From contig BDIU01000043.1 of NCBI GenBank assembly GCA_002118135.1, positions 1 to 64,000 of the forward strand: 64,000 bases of DNA, given 5' to 3'. Under the pieces are notes generated by a model that was given only the letters and a program-made list of their open reading frames with translations, did not search any database and was not told the DNA's origin. The translations under genes were made by a program, and so were the position numbers. Below, one piece after another: positions 37,201 to 49,000 of this stretch. Origin of the DNA: Trebouxia sp. TZW2008. Lineage: Eukaryota; Chlorophyta; Trebouxiophyceae; Trebouxiales; Trebouxiaceae. The number at the start of each line of letters is the position of its first letter. The stretch's first letter is position 1.

Positions 37201-39513
37201 CAAGACAGGAGCTACGAGACTGCTGCAATCATCTGTACAAGTGCTGTTGCAAGCTCTGCAAGATTGTCTTGCTGTGACTACATGGGGTCAGGCCTACAGC
37301 TGTCACTGCATTGTCAAGCAGGGCAGAATCAAAGCTTGGGAATCACCTGCAACAGCGTCATGGCAGCTGTCAGCAATATTTGCTGTGCTGTCATCATTGC
37401 CACTATGTGCTCTGTGTGCAGCTGCTGCTACAGGTCCACATGCTGTCATGCTCTAGCGTCAGCCCCACAGCCGCCGCCACATCATCAAGCACAGCCTAGT
37501 TCAAGCTTGTTGGCATGGCAGGTACATCAGCACATACTACTGTAAGGCGTTGAAGCTTCAGCACCAGGTTGTTGCGTCACTTGTTCATCTGATGCGGGGC
37601 AAGATCCAGAAGTTATTGGCACACCCATTATCTGGCTGAGGAACAGCTGCTTGCCACTTGCAAACGTTGTGGCATGCTATGCAAGTCTTGATGGCAAACC
37701 GCCAGGCACTACTCCCTCAAGGATGGCTTTATGGTCACGCAACACATGGCATGGCACTTACCTGTTGAGATGTTCCACACTTGGCACCAGGGCAGGGCAG
37801 CGTGACTCATCCCAGGGTAGACTGCAGCCACTCCCCACAAATGGGGTTGTTGGCATGCCATGCAAGCCAGGACACGTCACAGTCACTACAGTCGCAGGGA
37901 AATCTTGCTGAAGTCACCTGTTGAGGTGATCCACAGTTGGCACTAGGACAGGGTAGCAGGGCCCATGGCCAGGGTATTGACTGGTGAACTGCAGCCATTC
38001 TCCACAGCTGGGATTGTTGGGGTCAGCCATAAAGGCCGCCTTGTACTTGTTAGGGTACCCCGGCAGGTCTATGCCACACTGAGTGACTGGGTTTAGTGTG
38101 GTGGTAGTCAGTGCGTCCCAGTAGGTGTCTGCATAGCCGTCGCTGTTGCCTAGGATGGTCAGCGTGCCGTACAGGTCGTGCTCTGCTGTCCTATAGTACG
38201 GGCACCTGCAGAACAGCTGCCAATGAATCATTATCAATCAATGAACCAATCAATCAATTAATCAAGGGATCAATCAATCAAAGGATTAATCATTCAAGGG
38301 ATCATTGAATCAATGAATGAATCAATCAACCAACCAACCAATCAATCAAACAAACAACCAGCTGTCATAGCACAAGAGCTCTGTAAGCTGTGAGGTCAAG
38401 ACATCTGACACTATGATGTGCAGCCGTGAGTACCGCCGTGTGCAGGGATTGAAGAAAAAGTCTAACATGAACAGTGCTCTGCAAGTGTGTCTTGGAAGTT
38501 GCCATTTCGGCATTGCCAGTCCAGTCAGAAGAGGTCACAGGCGCTTCACTGGGCCGATGTACAGCTACTGAAATTGCAGTGTTGAATACAAATCAGCTCA
38601 GCTGTTGTATGACATGCAAATGTAAGCATGCGTTGCGCTTGTTATAGGAAATAAAGTGCATGTAATCACATGACCTACATACATGCTTATGGGTCACAGC
38701 ATCAGGCTTCCTCATGCATGGTTGCAGCATGCAGTGGTACAGTCACTTCTCTTTGTAAGGACTCTCAATGTAAAAACATTGTTGATGTAAGGACAATGTA
38801 CATGGTAAGCAGTCACTACATTCTGAGTAAGGACAATCCAATATAAGGACAGTTTTCTTGGAAACCAACGCAGCCATTACACAGAGAAGTCATTGTAAGT
38901 ACAAGCAAGAATCATCACAAGGTCATAAGGATGCTTGACCTATATTGAGCGGCAGTGCGGCAAGGGAGGTTTGCCACACCACAGACATCTGTGGCTGTAG
39001 GGCATGCCTCCACACAGATGGCTTTGGCGGTTGTGATGGTCGCCGGGTTCAGCAGCTCCAGCGGATTCAAGTAGTACAGCTTTGGCTTGAGCGTCAGGTC
39101 TGGCCCGTTCGTGCCATCCCAGTCATTTTTGGTTCCACAGAGATTGCCATACGAGTCAATGGCATACTCCAGTCTCTCAGGTCTGCCTGTGCATACAAAA
39201 AAGAGCTGCTGGTGATTACAGAAGCTTGAGGCTGATTGTTCTTGTTTGCAGTATGCAAGACGGGGCGCACCTCGCTCAAATGCCAGGTAGGCCACATACA
39301 GCATGCCTCCCCAGAAGACAGCAAAGAGAATCAGGTAAATCAAGTCTCGGCATTTTCTATTAGACTGGATGACCTGTACGTTTCACCAAGACAGACTTAT
39401 ACTTGCTGAGACACCACAAGCTGTAGCCTGTCAGAAACATGTGCACAGACAGCTTCGTGTACCTCGTCTGAGGGTGACACGGGGCCTTGCTTCTTACGCC
39501 CGAAGCAACCCAT
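31216..39513 (-). CDS. Choline transporter-like protein, SLC44/CTL family
   Basis: Fourteen exons: 39513..39463, 39373..39271, 39186..38940, 38205..37918, 37191..37013, 36144..36011, 35256..35077, 34524..34327, 34012..33798, 33402..33298, 32823..32623, 32156..32018, 31790..31629 and 31467..31216. All phases agree and the product is 817 residues. Family marks are the first helix after KCRDLIYLILFAVFWGGM, a large Cys-rich extracellular loop (ACPTATDVCGVANLPCRTA, CPYYRTAEHDLYGTL, NPSCGEWLQ), then LAAGMFLSLIWMVLLRFAAG, and the conserved C-terminal half with WTNQFIVAFG, TIAGSVAHFYW, YHLGSAALGSFVVALIQ, MCCVNCLMWYLEKVVKFINR and NAYIMVAVHGSGYCTSA. A proline-rich segment (PPPPSPPPPPPP, about residues 472-483) is inserted before the WTNQF region. 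The tail is Lys/Glu-rich. Family members move choline or related cations at plasma and organelle membranes; substrate here is inferred only. Confidence 0.93.
34345..34700 (-). repeat. Decayed duplicate of CTL exon 8 upstream of the exon
   Basis: The exon block starting GGCCACCTTGATGCACGCCA (34498) recurs 155 bp away at 34653 as GGCCACCTTCATGCACGCCA, extending over about 130 bp. The copy still reads ACMKVASQAMGASPNLFFFP, against ACIKVASQAVGTMPSLFFFP in the exon, and keeps an acceptor-like edge. It then frameshifts. Confidence 0.9.
34700..34905. repeat. Low-complexity CATGGC / CAGCA tract in CTL intron
   Basis: The sequence has runs of CATGG and AGCAC units, for example GCATGGCATGGCATGGC near 34720-34738. 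It looks like slippage-driven expansion within the intron upstream of exon 8. Confidence 0.7.
35077..35425 (-). repeat. CTL exon 7 and a near-intact 5'-edge duplicate, period 160 bp
   Basis: The exon at 35077-35256 is preceded on the minus strand by a copy at about 35310-35418. The shared block GCCTTCCTGTCTGATGCGTC begins at 35159 and at 35319. The copy keeps a TTTTGCAG acceptor and an open frame (GVFGTGRYRALGSSISSELD against GIFGTGHFYALGSSISSELD). Its donor side is missing, because it runs into intron. Confidence 0.92.
35745..36065 (-). repeat. Copies of CTL exon 6 3' edge
   Basis: GCAAGCATGGTGAAGGCTGC at 36021 (exon) recurs at 35834, with the donor CAAG/GTAC context kept. It recurs again in weaker form at 35751 (TCAAGCATCATGAAGGCTGC). 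The spacing between the first two is 187 bp. Confidence 0.88.
36825..37520 (-). repeat. CTL exon 5 amplified at both edges
   Basis: The 3' edge of exon 37191..37013 is repeated downstream: ATGATGAGCATGCC-(C/G)-TTGTGG at 37024, with a copy near 36847 and a fragment near 36952. The 5' edge is repeated upstream: GTCAGCCCCACAGCTGTCAC at 37131, with copies near 37288 and 37459, spaced 157 and 171 bp. Both flanking introns are therefore largely exon-derived. Confidence 0.88.
37760..38025 (-). repeat. Copy of CTL exon 4 3' edge, period 157 bp
   Basis: The exon end GTTGAGGTGATCCACAGTTGG (from about 37920) recurs at about 37763 as GTTGAGATGTTCCACACTTGG. About 95 bp are alignable, including the donor. 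Confidence 0.88.
38223..38362. repeat. Degenerate (AATC)n tetranucleotide tract in CTL intron 3
   Basis: About 140 bp consist of AATC/ATCA units with interruptions (AACCAACC, GGGATC). It sits directly upstream, on the minus strand reading, of the Cys-rich exon 4. Confidence 0.9.
38750..38880. repeat. Degenerate TAAGGAC repeat in CTL intron 3
   Basis: The element (G)TAAGGAC recurs five or so times at irregular spacing, interspersed with CAATGTA-like sequence. It may be a decayed minisatellite. Confidence 0.5.
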
Positions 39514-40080
39514 GCCGAGCTTGTTGCAACTACTGCTCGTGCAGGAAAAGCGCAGAGGCTTCGCGTGACTAGTGATTGACTTCTAGCCAAAGCCTCACTG
39601 TCATCTTGCCAGGCTTAGAGCCGGGCTCCAGGACCGACAACGCAAGATTGACAGCCCACGCGAGCCGAATGGAAGTCTGCCAACTCGCCCCTGTGTCTCT
39701 GTCTGGTCAGTCCACCTCAGAGCGCAGGGTGTTGCATAGCGTGACATTGACTTTCGGACAGCTTTTTGCCCACCGCTGCCCACAGCTCGGAATCTGGATT
39801 TTTGCCGTCGTAGGGTATGTGCCGTCCTTAGTCACAGCATGCTTAGGGTCGACGTTCTGTCTCCTGTGTATGTCTCTCCTCTGTCTCCTCTGACGCAGCG
39901 CTTGCGTACCGGCACTGCTGCCCAAGCTGCGTTAGATCAGCGTCGACAGACCTGTCTTCGATTGGCCGTTCAGTTGCCTGCTTTTGGTTGGCCAGGAAGG
40001 CGTGATCAGGGATGTTTTGACGTGTTACTAGGCTCTTCTGTGCAAAAGGCTTCTGTTGCTGTTCACAAAGTCGCGTCAGC
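39514..40080. promoter_or_regulatory. Divergent promoter region, CTL / SNU114
   Basis: 567 bp separate the two start codons. The sequence is somewhat higher in GC than the introns. No specific element could be identified. Confidence 0.45.
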
Positions 40081-43000
40081 ATGGATGAATCGCTGTACGA
40101 TGAGTTCGGCAACTACATTGGTCCAGAGTTGTCAGGCAGCGAGGTATGACGGTTTGCAAGGCTTGACCTTTTCTTCTGACTGAGCCTGCGATTCAGACAA
40201 GGAGACCCACAATCGTTCATGGCAACAGTATAATGCTGATCTGCACAGGACGAAGATGAGGAGGAAATGGAAGAACCAGCTGAGCCTGATGAGCTTGAGG
40301 AAGCTGAAGAGGCAGCAAACAGGCGTATGGACATGACAAGTAGGCACACTGCTCTTGCACTGAACAACGCCCTGCAGTGAAATGCAAGGCCAAAAGTAGC
40401 ATGCGCTGCTGCAAAGATCAGCTGCGTTTTGCTGTCTCCTGCTGCATGCCTGCAGTTGTATAGCGTGCGCATGAGTGACGCTTGTGCAAGATTCATTGCC
40501 AATGCTCAGATCTGCATCACAAAAGGTTCCATTTGGGATGTCCGTTATGCAGAACTGGTCGTTTGCAATGTGCTCTGCATCATCGTCCATGTGCAGCTAC
40601 ATACAGAATGCAGGCAGATGCACTTGTTTCAGCTCCACTTATTGCCCAGGTCATGAATGCATGCCAAATCACTTCTTGTTTGGGTACATTACCACATACC
40701 CACATGCACGCATTGAGCGAAATCAGTCATCTCAGAAAAACGGATTTTGTAAGTGAGTCTGTCCAGTTTTCTACAGCTGTCCGTGGCGAATACATGCAAA
40801 TCAAGACGTACCCACGTGCCTGTACCAAGTCAAGTTTGTCAGATATTTCACCGAGGTCTCTTGCTGATGATTTTGTTGCACTTGTTGCAGCTGATGGAGG
40901 TGGATGGTCAAATGGAAGATCAGAAGGGGAATGTTGCACGTGTAACCCACTCCAACATTACCTATGTCCATGCATCCAGTCCCATGGATTGCTACTAAAG
41001 CGCCTTGCTCGTGACAGTGTTCATTTTTTTGCAGCTGGGCTGATGGAGGTGAATTTTGAAACAGAAGATGAGCAGCAGAACCCTGAATGCGCAACGCACA
41101 CCATCATATGCCTATGTGCATGCATAAAGTTCCATGAAGTCATACATGCCTCGCTGGTGACTTTGTTCAGCTTGCTGCAGCTGGACTGATGGAGGTGGAT
41201 GGTCGAATTGATTATGAGGATGCAAAGCTTGAAACAGCAATACACACCAACGCTTACTTGTGTGCTTGCATCACGTTTCATGAAATGTTTGCAAACATGC
41301 CTTGCTGGTGAGCATGTCCAGTTTGTTGCAGCTGGGCTAATGGAGGTTGATGGTCAAATAGAAGATGAGGACGAGAACCTTGAAACAGCTGTGGTCCTTC
41401 ATGAGGACAAGAAGTATTACCCAACGGCTGATGAGGTTTATGGCAAGGAGACCGAGACCCTGGTCATGGAGGAAGATGCACAGCCCTTGGAGGTGAGGCC
41501 TCAGCAGATGTGCAATTCTCCTGTCATCATGGCTTGAAACAAGCGCTAGCTCATAGATCAAACACCCACAATACACGCTTATCCTGCACATGGAGTGCTA
41601 CTGGTTTGCCTTTGACCGTGCACAGTGATATATCTGCACAGAGTCTGAGGTGCACTGCAACATCATGGCATGAACTGTGTGATGTGTGCTGAATGGCTGC
41701 AAGTGCAACTGCTGTTTGCCACATTGCTTGAAGGTCGCATTTGGCTTATACAGGTGCTGACCATTTCCAGAATCAAGCACAAGAAGGCGGAAGCATGCTG
41801 ACGGGGTTGATTTGACATTGGCTGCATGGACCCCTTCCAGATCTGTCAGAAACCAAAACCATTGATAGAATGATTGATTGTGTGCAGGTGCCAATCATTG
41901 CCCCAATCAAGCAGAAGAAGGCAGAGATGCTAGAGCAGCAGCCCTTGAGGACCAACTACAGCAATGAGTTCCTGGGAGGGCTCATGAACAACCCTGAGCT
42001 TATCAGGAACATCGCTGTTGTTGGCCACTTGCATCACGGCAAGACCCTGGTGAGTCCACAGCACCAAGCCACATGCTGTGAACTCGCTCAACAAGCCATA
42101 TGCTTCATGCGTGTCATCATATAGCCATATGCTGTGCAGAGCATTGCTGTTGTTGGTCACTTGCATCATGGCAAGACGCTGGTGAGTTCAATGCACCAAG
42201 CCGCATGCTGTATGCCTGCCTTCGCTATTCAAGTATGCTACGGTTTTCAGAAATGTGCATCATAGTCATCCACAGTGCGTTCTGTGCAAACTATATGCTG
42301 TAGCGTGTGCAAAGATGTCATCTTTGCACATGTCAGACAGTTTTGACAGCAGTTCTGCCAAATCTTTTGCAGCTTGCACACTTGTTTCTGTCGTGTCAGC
42401 ATTTTGCAACACGCTCATGCAACTGGTTTATAGCAATGCAACTCAATCACCATATACTGTACATGCCTTTTGACACCGTGCCAGTGACTGACACTACACT
42501 GCACTACAGCTTATGAACATGCTGGTAGAGCAGACGCACGATCTGCAAAAGGAGTCGCATGTCAATCAGCTTAATGTCAGTGTTCCCGTGGATCTAAAAC
42601 TTTTTGCAACTTAGCATGTAGCACTGCGCTGCAGCTTATGGACATGCTGGTGGAGCAGACGCATGACCTGCGATACGAGTGGCGCAACAATGAGCGCCCG
42701 CTGCGTTTCACTGACACGCGGGTGGACGAGCAGTCACGTGGCATCAGCATGAAGTCCACACCCATGTCCTTGGTGCTTGAAGCTAGCACCGGCAAATCCT
42801 TTGTCATGAACATGCTAGACACGCCAGGTAGGTTTAGCTGCTACCTATGCAACTTGCATCAAACAGGCTTTTGCTGGTGCTTTGTGAAACGGCTGCATCT
42901 TTGTGCAGCATTTCGGTACCCGTGCATGTGTGCATGTGCAGTCACATGGCATCAGCATGAAGTCCATATCCATATCGTCGCTGTTTGAAGCCAGCACTGG

Positions 43001-46000
43001 CAAATTTTTGTCATAAACATGCTTGACACACCAGGTGACTCTAGCTAGCACTGCTGCATCATTCATCAAGCTTATACTGTTGTGATGTCTGAGAGACGTC
43101 TGTGTCTGTACGCGTTGTGATTCTCCTGCATGACTGGATGAGCAGTCACGTGCCGTCAGCATGCAAGGCACAATCACGTCATTGTTGCTTCAAGCCAGCA
43201 CCGGTAAATCCTGTCTCATGAACACGCCAAATTACCCCAGGTGAGTCCAGTAGCATTGCATCAAACGGGTTCTTGCTCATAAGCTTCTTGTGTCCCAGGA
43301 CTGTCTGTATCTTCGTGCACATTAAATCACATGGCATCAGCATGGAAATTGCACCCATGTCATGAGGTCTGGAAGCAAGCTTTGGCGAATCTTTGTAAGG
43401 ATCATGCTTGACACCCCAGGTCTGCAGTTACTGATTGGTGCACTATGTATCAAGCAGGGTCTTGCTTATGCTTTTGTGGTCGCTTTTGGGGTCTCTGAGA
43501 GATGCTTGTATCTTCACGCGTCATGTTTGTCTTGATGTATGCGTGGGCGAGCAGTCATGTGACATCAGCATGAAGTTTGCAGGCTTGCAATGCAATCAGC
43601 TGTGCTGCTGCAGGGCATGTCAACTTCAATGACGAAGTGACAGCTGCCATGAGACTGTCAGATGGCGTGCTGTTGGTAGTAGATGCAGTGGAGGGAGTGA
43701 TGCTTGTAACGCAGAAAGCTATCAAGCAGGCTTGCCAAGAGGGGCTTCCCATCTGCCTGCTTATCAGCAAAGTGGATCGGCTGATCACGGAGCTGAAAGT
43801 GCCTCCTACTGACGCCTATTTCAAGCTGCGGCACACCATAGATGAAGTGAACTCGCTCATTCAGCTGCACTCTGGCAGCAATCCAGACTTCCAGGTGTGG
43901 ATGCAGTGACATCTTTTGTGCTTAGTAGGTGTTTTGTTTGTCTTGTTCTGTGCAGCCTGCCTGCTCATCAGCAAAGTGGATTGCCTGATTACGGAGCTGA
44001 AAGTGCCTCCTACTGACGCCTGTTTCAAGCTGCGGCACACCATAGATGGAGTGAACTCGCTCGTCGAGCTGCACTCTGGCAGCAACCCAGACTTCCAGGT
44101 ATGGATGCTTTCCTGCCTGCTGTGTTGCGTGCTGTGCAATATGCTGTGCTGCATCTTGTGTGACATGTCAGGTACAAACTGGCTGTTCTGCATACTGTAT
44201 CACATAGCAATTGCATTGTGTTACCTGTCAGATACATTGTTCCAATGTCAGTTGTGTGTCAAACTTGTGTGCTTCAGGGCCGACCTATCAGAGGCAATGC
44301 AGCCCTTGGAGCTTGCGAGTCTGGCTGGTGCATGTTGTACCACTTTCTAGCACATGTCAGTTGCACATTACATCTTGTGGGACACTTCAGTGTGTGGCAC
44401 AAGTTGACCCAATCAAGGGCAATGTGGTCTTTGATGCTTGCCATCCCGGCTGGTCCTTCACACTGTCCTCCTGTGCACAGATCTACTGTGACATATATGG
44501 CCAAAATGGACACCAAGGCATATGTTATGTTTTGTGCATGCTGTGTAAGAGCCGCAATACTGTTTGTGATAAACGGTCACAGTGTGGACTGCAGGTTGAA
44601 CCAATCAAGGGCAATGTGGCCTTTGGTGCTTGCCAATCTGGCTGGTCCTTCACGCTGCTCTCCTTTGCACAGCTCCACTGCGACGTGTATGGGGCAAAGT
44701 TGGGATGCACGGTCAGTGTGTGTGCTACAGGTTGACCCCATTGAGGGCAATGTGGCCTTTGGTGCTTGCCAGTCCGGCTGGTCCTTCACGCTGTCCTCCT
44801 GTGCTTAGCTCTACTGTGACGTGTACAGGGCAAAGATGCACCCCAAGGAGTTTGCCCAGCGCTGTGGGTTGACGTCTACTTCAAGTCTGATGTGTGATGT
44901 GTTCAGCGTTTGAAGTGCAGATCGACCCCATCAAAGGCAATGTGGCCTTTGGTGCTTGCCATTCCAGCTGATCCTTCACGCTGCTCTCCTTTATACCGCT
45001 CTACTGCAACAGGTTGTTGCTGAGTCAGGCTATATACATGCTGACTTTTGTCACATCTTGTGCCAGGTGTGGAGCAGGTGTGCTACAGTTTGACCCAATC
45101 AAGGGCAATGTGGCATTTGGTGCTTGCCAATCCAGCTGGTCCTTCACGCTGCTTTCCTTTGCTCAGCTCTTTGCGACGTGTATGACTGATTGTGTCGACG
45201 CTCAATGTGTATGCTACAGGTTGACCCCATCAAGGGCAATATGGCATTTGGTGCTTGCCAATCCGGCTGGTCCTTCATGATGCTCTCCTTTGCACAGCTC
45301 TACTGCAATGTGTATGGAGCCAAAATGGACCCCAAGGAGTATGTCTAGTGCCTGTGGGGGTTTCAAGCCTTATGCGTAACGTGGTCAATGTTTGAACTGC
45401 AGGTTGACCCCATCAAGGGCAATGTGGCCTTTGGGGCTTGCCAATCTGGCTGGTCCTTCACGCTGCTCTCCTTTGCACAGCTCTACTGTGACGTGTACAA
45501 CGCAAAAATGGACCCCAAGGAGTTTGCACAGCGATTGTGGGGGGATGTCTACTTCAAGCCTTCCAACCGCAAATTTAGCAGACAAGCACCTAGCAAGGAC
45601 TCACAGCGCACCTTTGTACAATACATCCTGACTCCCCTATACAAAATCTACAGCCAGGTATGCGGCACGCGTCATGGAGGTGCTCCAGAATGCAACTTTG
45701 TATCACATCCCAACGCCCCTGTACATTGTATCTCTTGCCAAATATGTGCAGCACCTAGCAAGGACTCACAATTTGTACAAAACATTCTAACTCCCCTGTA
45801 CAAAATCTACAGCCAAGCATGTGGCACACACATGATGGATATGCGCACTAGTATCATATCCCAGCGCCTCTGTGCATCGTATCTATTGCCATATATGTGC
45901 AGCACCTGGCAAGGACTCACAGCGCACCTTTGTATAGTATTTCTTGGCTCCGTTGTGCGGAATATACAGCCAGCAAAGTGCATCACCCAATAAGGATGCA

Positions 46001-49000
46001 CACTGCACCTTTACGGGCACTACATACTTAACAACCCTATCTCAACTTTTCAGCAGAGCGCATGCATCATGCTGTGAAATCAATCTTTGCACAGCGCATT
46101 TCTGTACAATGAAGCCTGACACCCATGTACGAAGTCTTTAGCCAGGTCCTTGCAATGCATTGTGACTTCGTTACACACAAAAGGGCGAATGCGTTTTGAT
46201 CAAGGGATTTGTCTGCTATGTAGCATCAGCGTTTGTCAGCAAGCTCTGTAAGGCTAATTCGCCACTGGGCTTGAATTTCTTTGTGGTCTTGCCATTGAAT
46301 GTCTTGCTGTTGGTGTTGATAGGAGAGCATGCATCGTTTGCGAAGCAGATGCTGATTGAGTATGGCGTATACTTGAAGATTTTCACCTTTAGCAATTTGC
46401 AGCACTTAATGAGTGGTCTCACAGCGACTGGTCTCACATGAGGATCTGTTTGAAGTGCATGGGGAGCACAAGTTTCAGAGACCGGCAGTAGCTGAACAAA
46501 TTTCTGTTGGTGTAGATCCTTGGAGAGCACGAAAAGACTGTCCAGCAAATGCTGGATGAGTTTGGCGTATACTTGAAGCCTTCGACCTTTGGCAAAGACA
46601 TCAAGCCCTTTTTGAAGGACGCATGTTCCCAAATCTTTGGCAGCGCAACGGGGCTGGTTGACATGATGGTGGCTCACATCCCTTCCAGCAAAGCCGGCAA
46701 TGCCACCAAGGTAAGTTCTGTTAATTTTCTGCTTTTGATCAATAGCAAACAAAACTTTCCTTGCATAGATCTCCAACTTTTCCAAAGAGGAAATGCTGTC
46801 ATAAACACCGGTGCCCCTGTGCATCAATGGACTGCTGTCACAGTGTCACAAGAGCAGTCGACATGTGCTGCAGGTCCAGAGACTTTATACAGGGCCACAA
46901 GACGCAGAGATTGCGTCGCACATCAGGGACTGCAATGCGCGTGGACCGCTGCTGGTCCAGAGCTTGTACATGGCACCACAACACAATAGTTGTAACACCA
47001 ATGGCTGACGCAGCAAGTTACTGAGAGCATCACCTGTTGCAGGTCCAGAGGCTATACACAGGGCCACAAGACGCAGAGATTGTGTCACACATCAGAGATT
47101 GCAATGCGCGTGGACCGCTGCTGGTGCACATTGCCAAGCTGTACCCAAAGCAGGACTGCAGCACCTTTGACGCCTTTGGCAGAGTCTTCAGCGGCACTGT
47201 CAAGCCTGGAGACAGGGTGAGCTCTTCACCCGACACTTTCTCAACATCACAGAAAATATGGTGTAAAATCAGGGGTGCTTTGTGAGCTGTACCCCAGTAA
47301 GGACTGCAGCACCTTTGATGCCTTTGGCAGAAATTTCAGCGGCACAGTTGAGCCTGGAGACACGGGGAGCTTTTCATTTTGCTCTTGCGCTATGTGATAT
47401 GGCTACAAGGACAATCCCAGTGCCCAGTAAACAATTTCTCAGCAGCATTCTTTGTACGTGGCTGGAATCAGGCAAGCTGTTCACCAGAATGCATTCTGAG
47501 CTGTGCCTACATGGGGCTGCCGTGTCCAATAAACGCTATCTTGCTGTGTTTGCAGTGCATGATGAAAGCCCGTAGACAGGATGAGCTGATCACCCAAGTG
47601 CTTTGTGCTTTGTGCCACAAGTAAGGTGGAAGTGTTTTGGGATGATGGGCAGACTAGGAAGGAGCAAATTTGTGCAGCATTAAGTGAGGAGTACAATGTT
47701 TTGCCCAAATGTGCATCTCAGTAGGAGCTTTGCATGAGTCAACATGGATGATGTGGCATATGCACAGGTGCGGGTGTTGGGTGAGGGCTTCACGCCAGAG
47801 GATGAAGAAGACAGTGCTGCAGCAGAGGTGAGCAAGATGTGGGCCTATCAAGCGCGCTACAGAGTCCCCCTCACCAAAGCCGTCGCTGGTATGCAGCATC
47901 TTTCACAGCATTTTGGCAATCTGCAATTTTCCACACTTTCCGACATCATGTTTGTGCCAGCACAACTTGCTTTGAAGCTATGCAGTAATATCCAGCAGAC
48001 CATGTGTGGTGCTGCTTAAGTGCCCCTGATCGGTTTTGTTCCACAAACTTGTAGCTGTGACAAAGTTGTCTTCGAAAGTCTATGATAGTAATGACTGCAC
48101 CGGCAGGACTTGATCTGTATTTGCTTCAACTATGTGCTGCAGCAGTTGGGTGGTAAGTGGACAACCATTCTCTTTGTGTTTTTCAGGCAACTGGGTCCTG
48201 CTGGAAGGGGTTGACTCAACCATAACCAAGACAGCCACAATCATTCAAGAGGGCTATGATGAAGAAGTGCACATCTTCACTCCGCTGCAGTTTCAAACAC
48301 AGTCAGTGATGAAAATTGCGACAGAGCCCTTGAATCCATCGGAGCTGCCAAAAATGGTCGAGGGCCTGCGTAAAATCAACAAGAGCTATCCCTTGGCGGT
48401 GACCAAGGTGGAGGAATCTGGCGAGCACGCTATCCTTGGTACAGGGGAGATCTACCTAGATTCTCTGATGAAGGTCAGTAGGACAGAACATCCCTTGTGC
48501 ATTGTGACGGCACCCACTGCACATTGTGACTGCAGGATTTGGGTGAGCTGTCTGCTGATTGCAAGCTGTGCATGACTTCAGCCATGGCAAAAAGACAATT
48601 GAGTCTGCTGCAAAACACAACTGCATCCATTGTAGAACATGACAAAACTCACTGCAGAGCATGAATGCTGGGCATCTCATCACGGAAGTGCTTGCATGGC
48701 TTCAGGACTTGCGTGAGCTGTATGCTGGTTTCAAGAAGTTGTGCATGATTGCAGCCATGGCAAAATGATATCCGAGTCCATTGCGAAACATGACTGGATT
48801 CATTGCAGAGCTTGAATGCTGGGTCACTCATGATCAAAATGACTGCATGGCTGCAGGATCTGCGTGAGCTGTATGCTTAGGTTGAGGTGAAGGTGGCCGA
48901 CCCTGTTAAGTCTTTCTGTGAGACTGTTGTGGAGACGTATTTGCTCAAGTGCTTGCGCCACATCAAATTGAGGCATCGTTGATCTTGCTGCTTGCACTTC

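Noticed and set aside
44270..45530. CRISPR-like array
   Set aside because: The units are decayed copies of a eukaryotic exon edge with uneven spacing, not short identical repeats with unique spacers.
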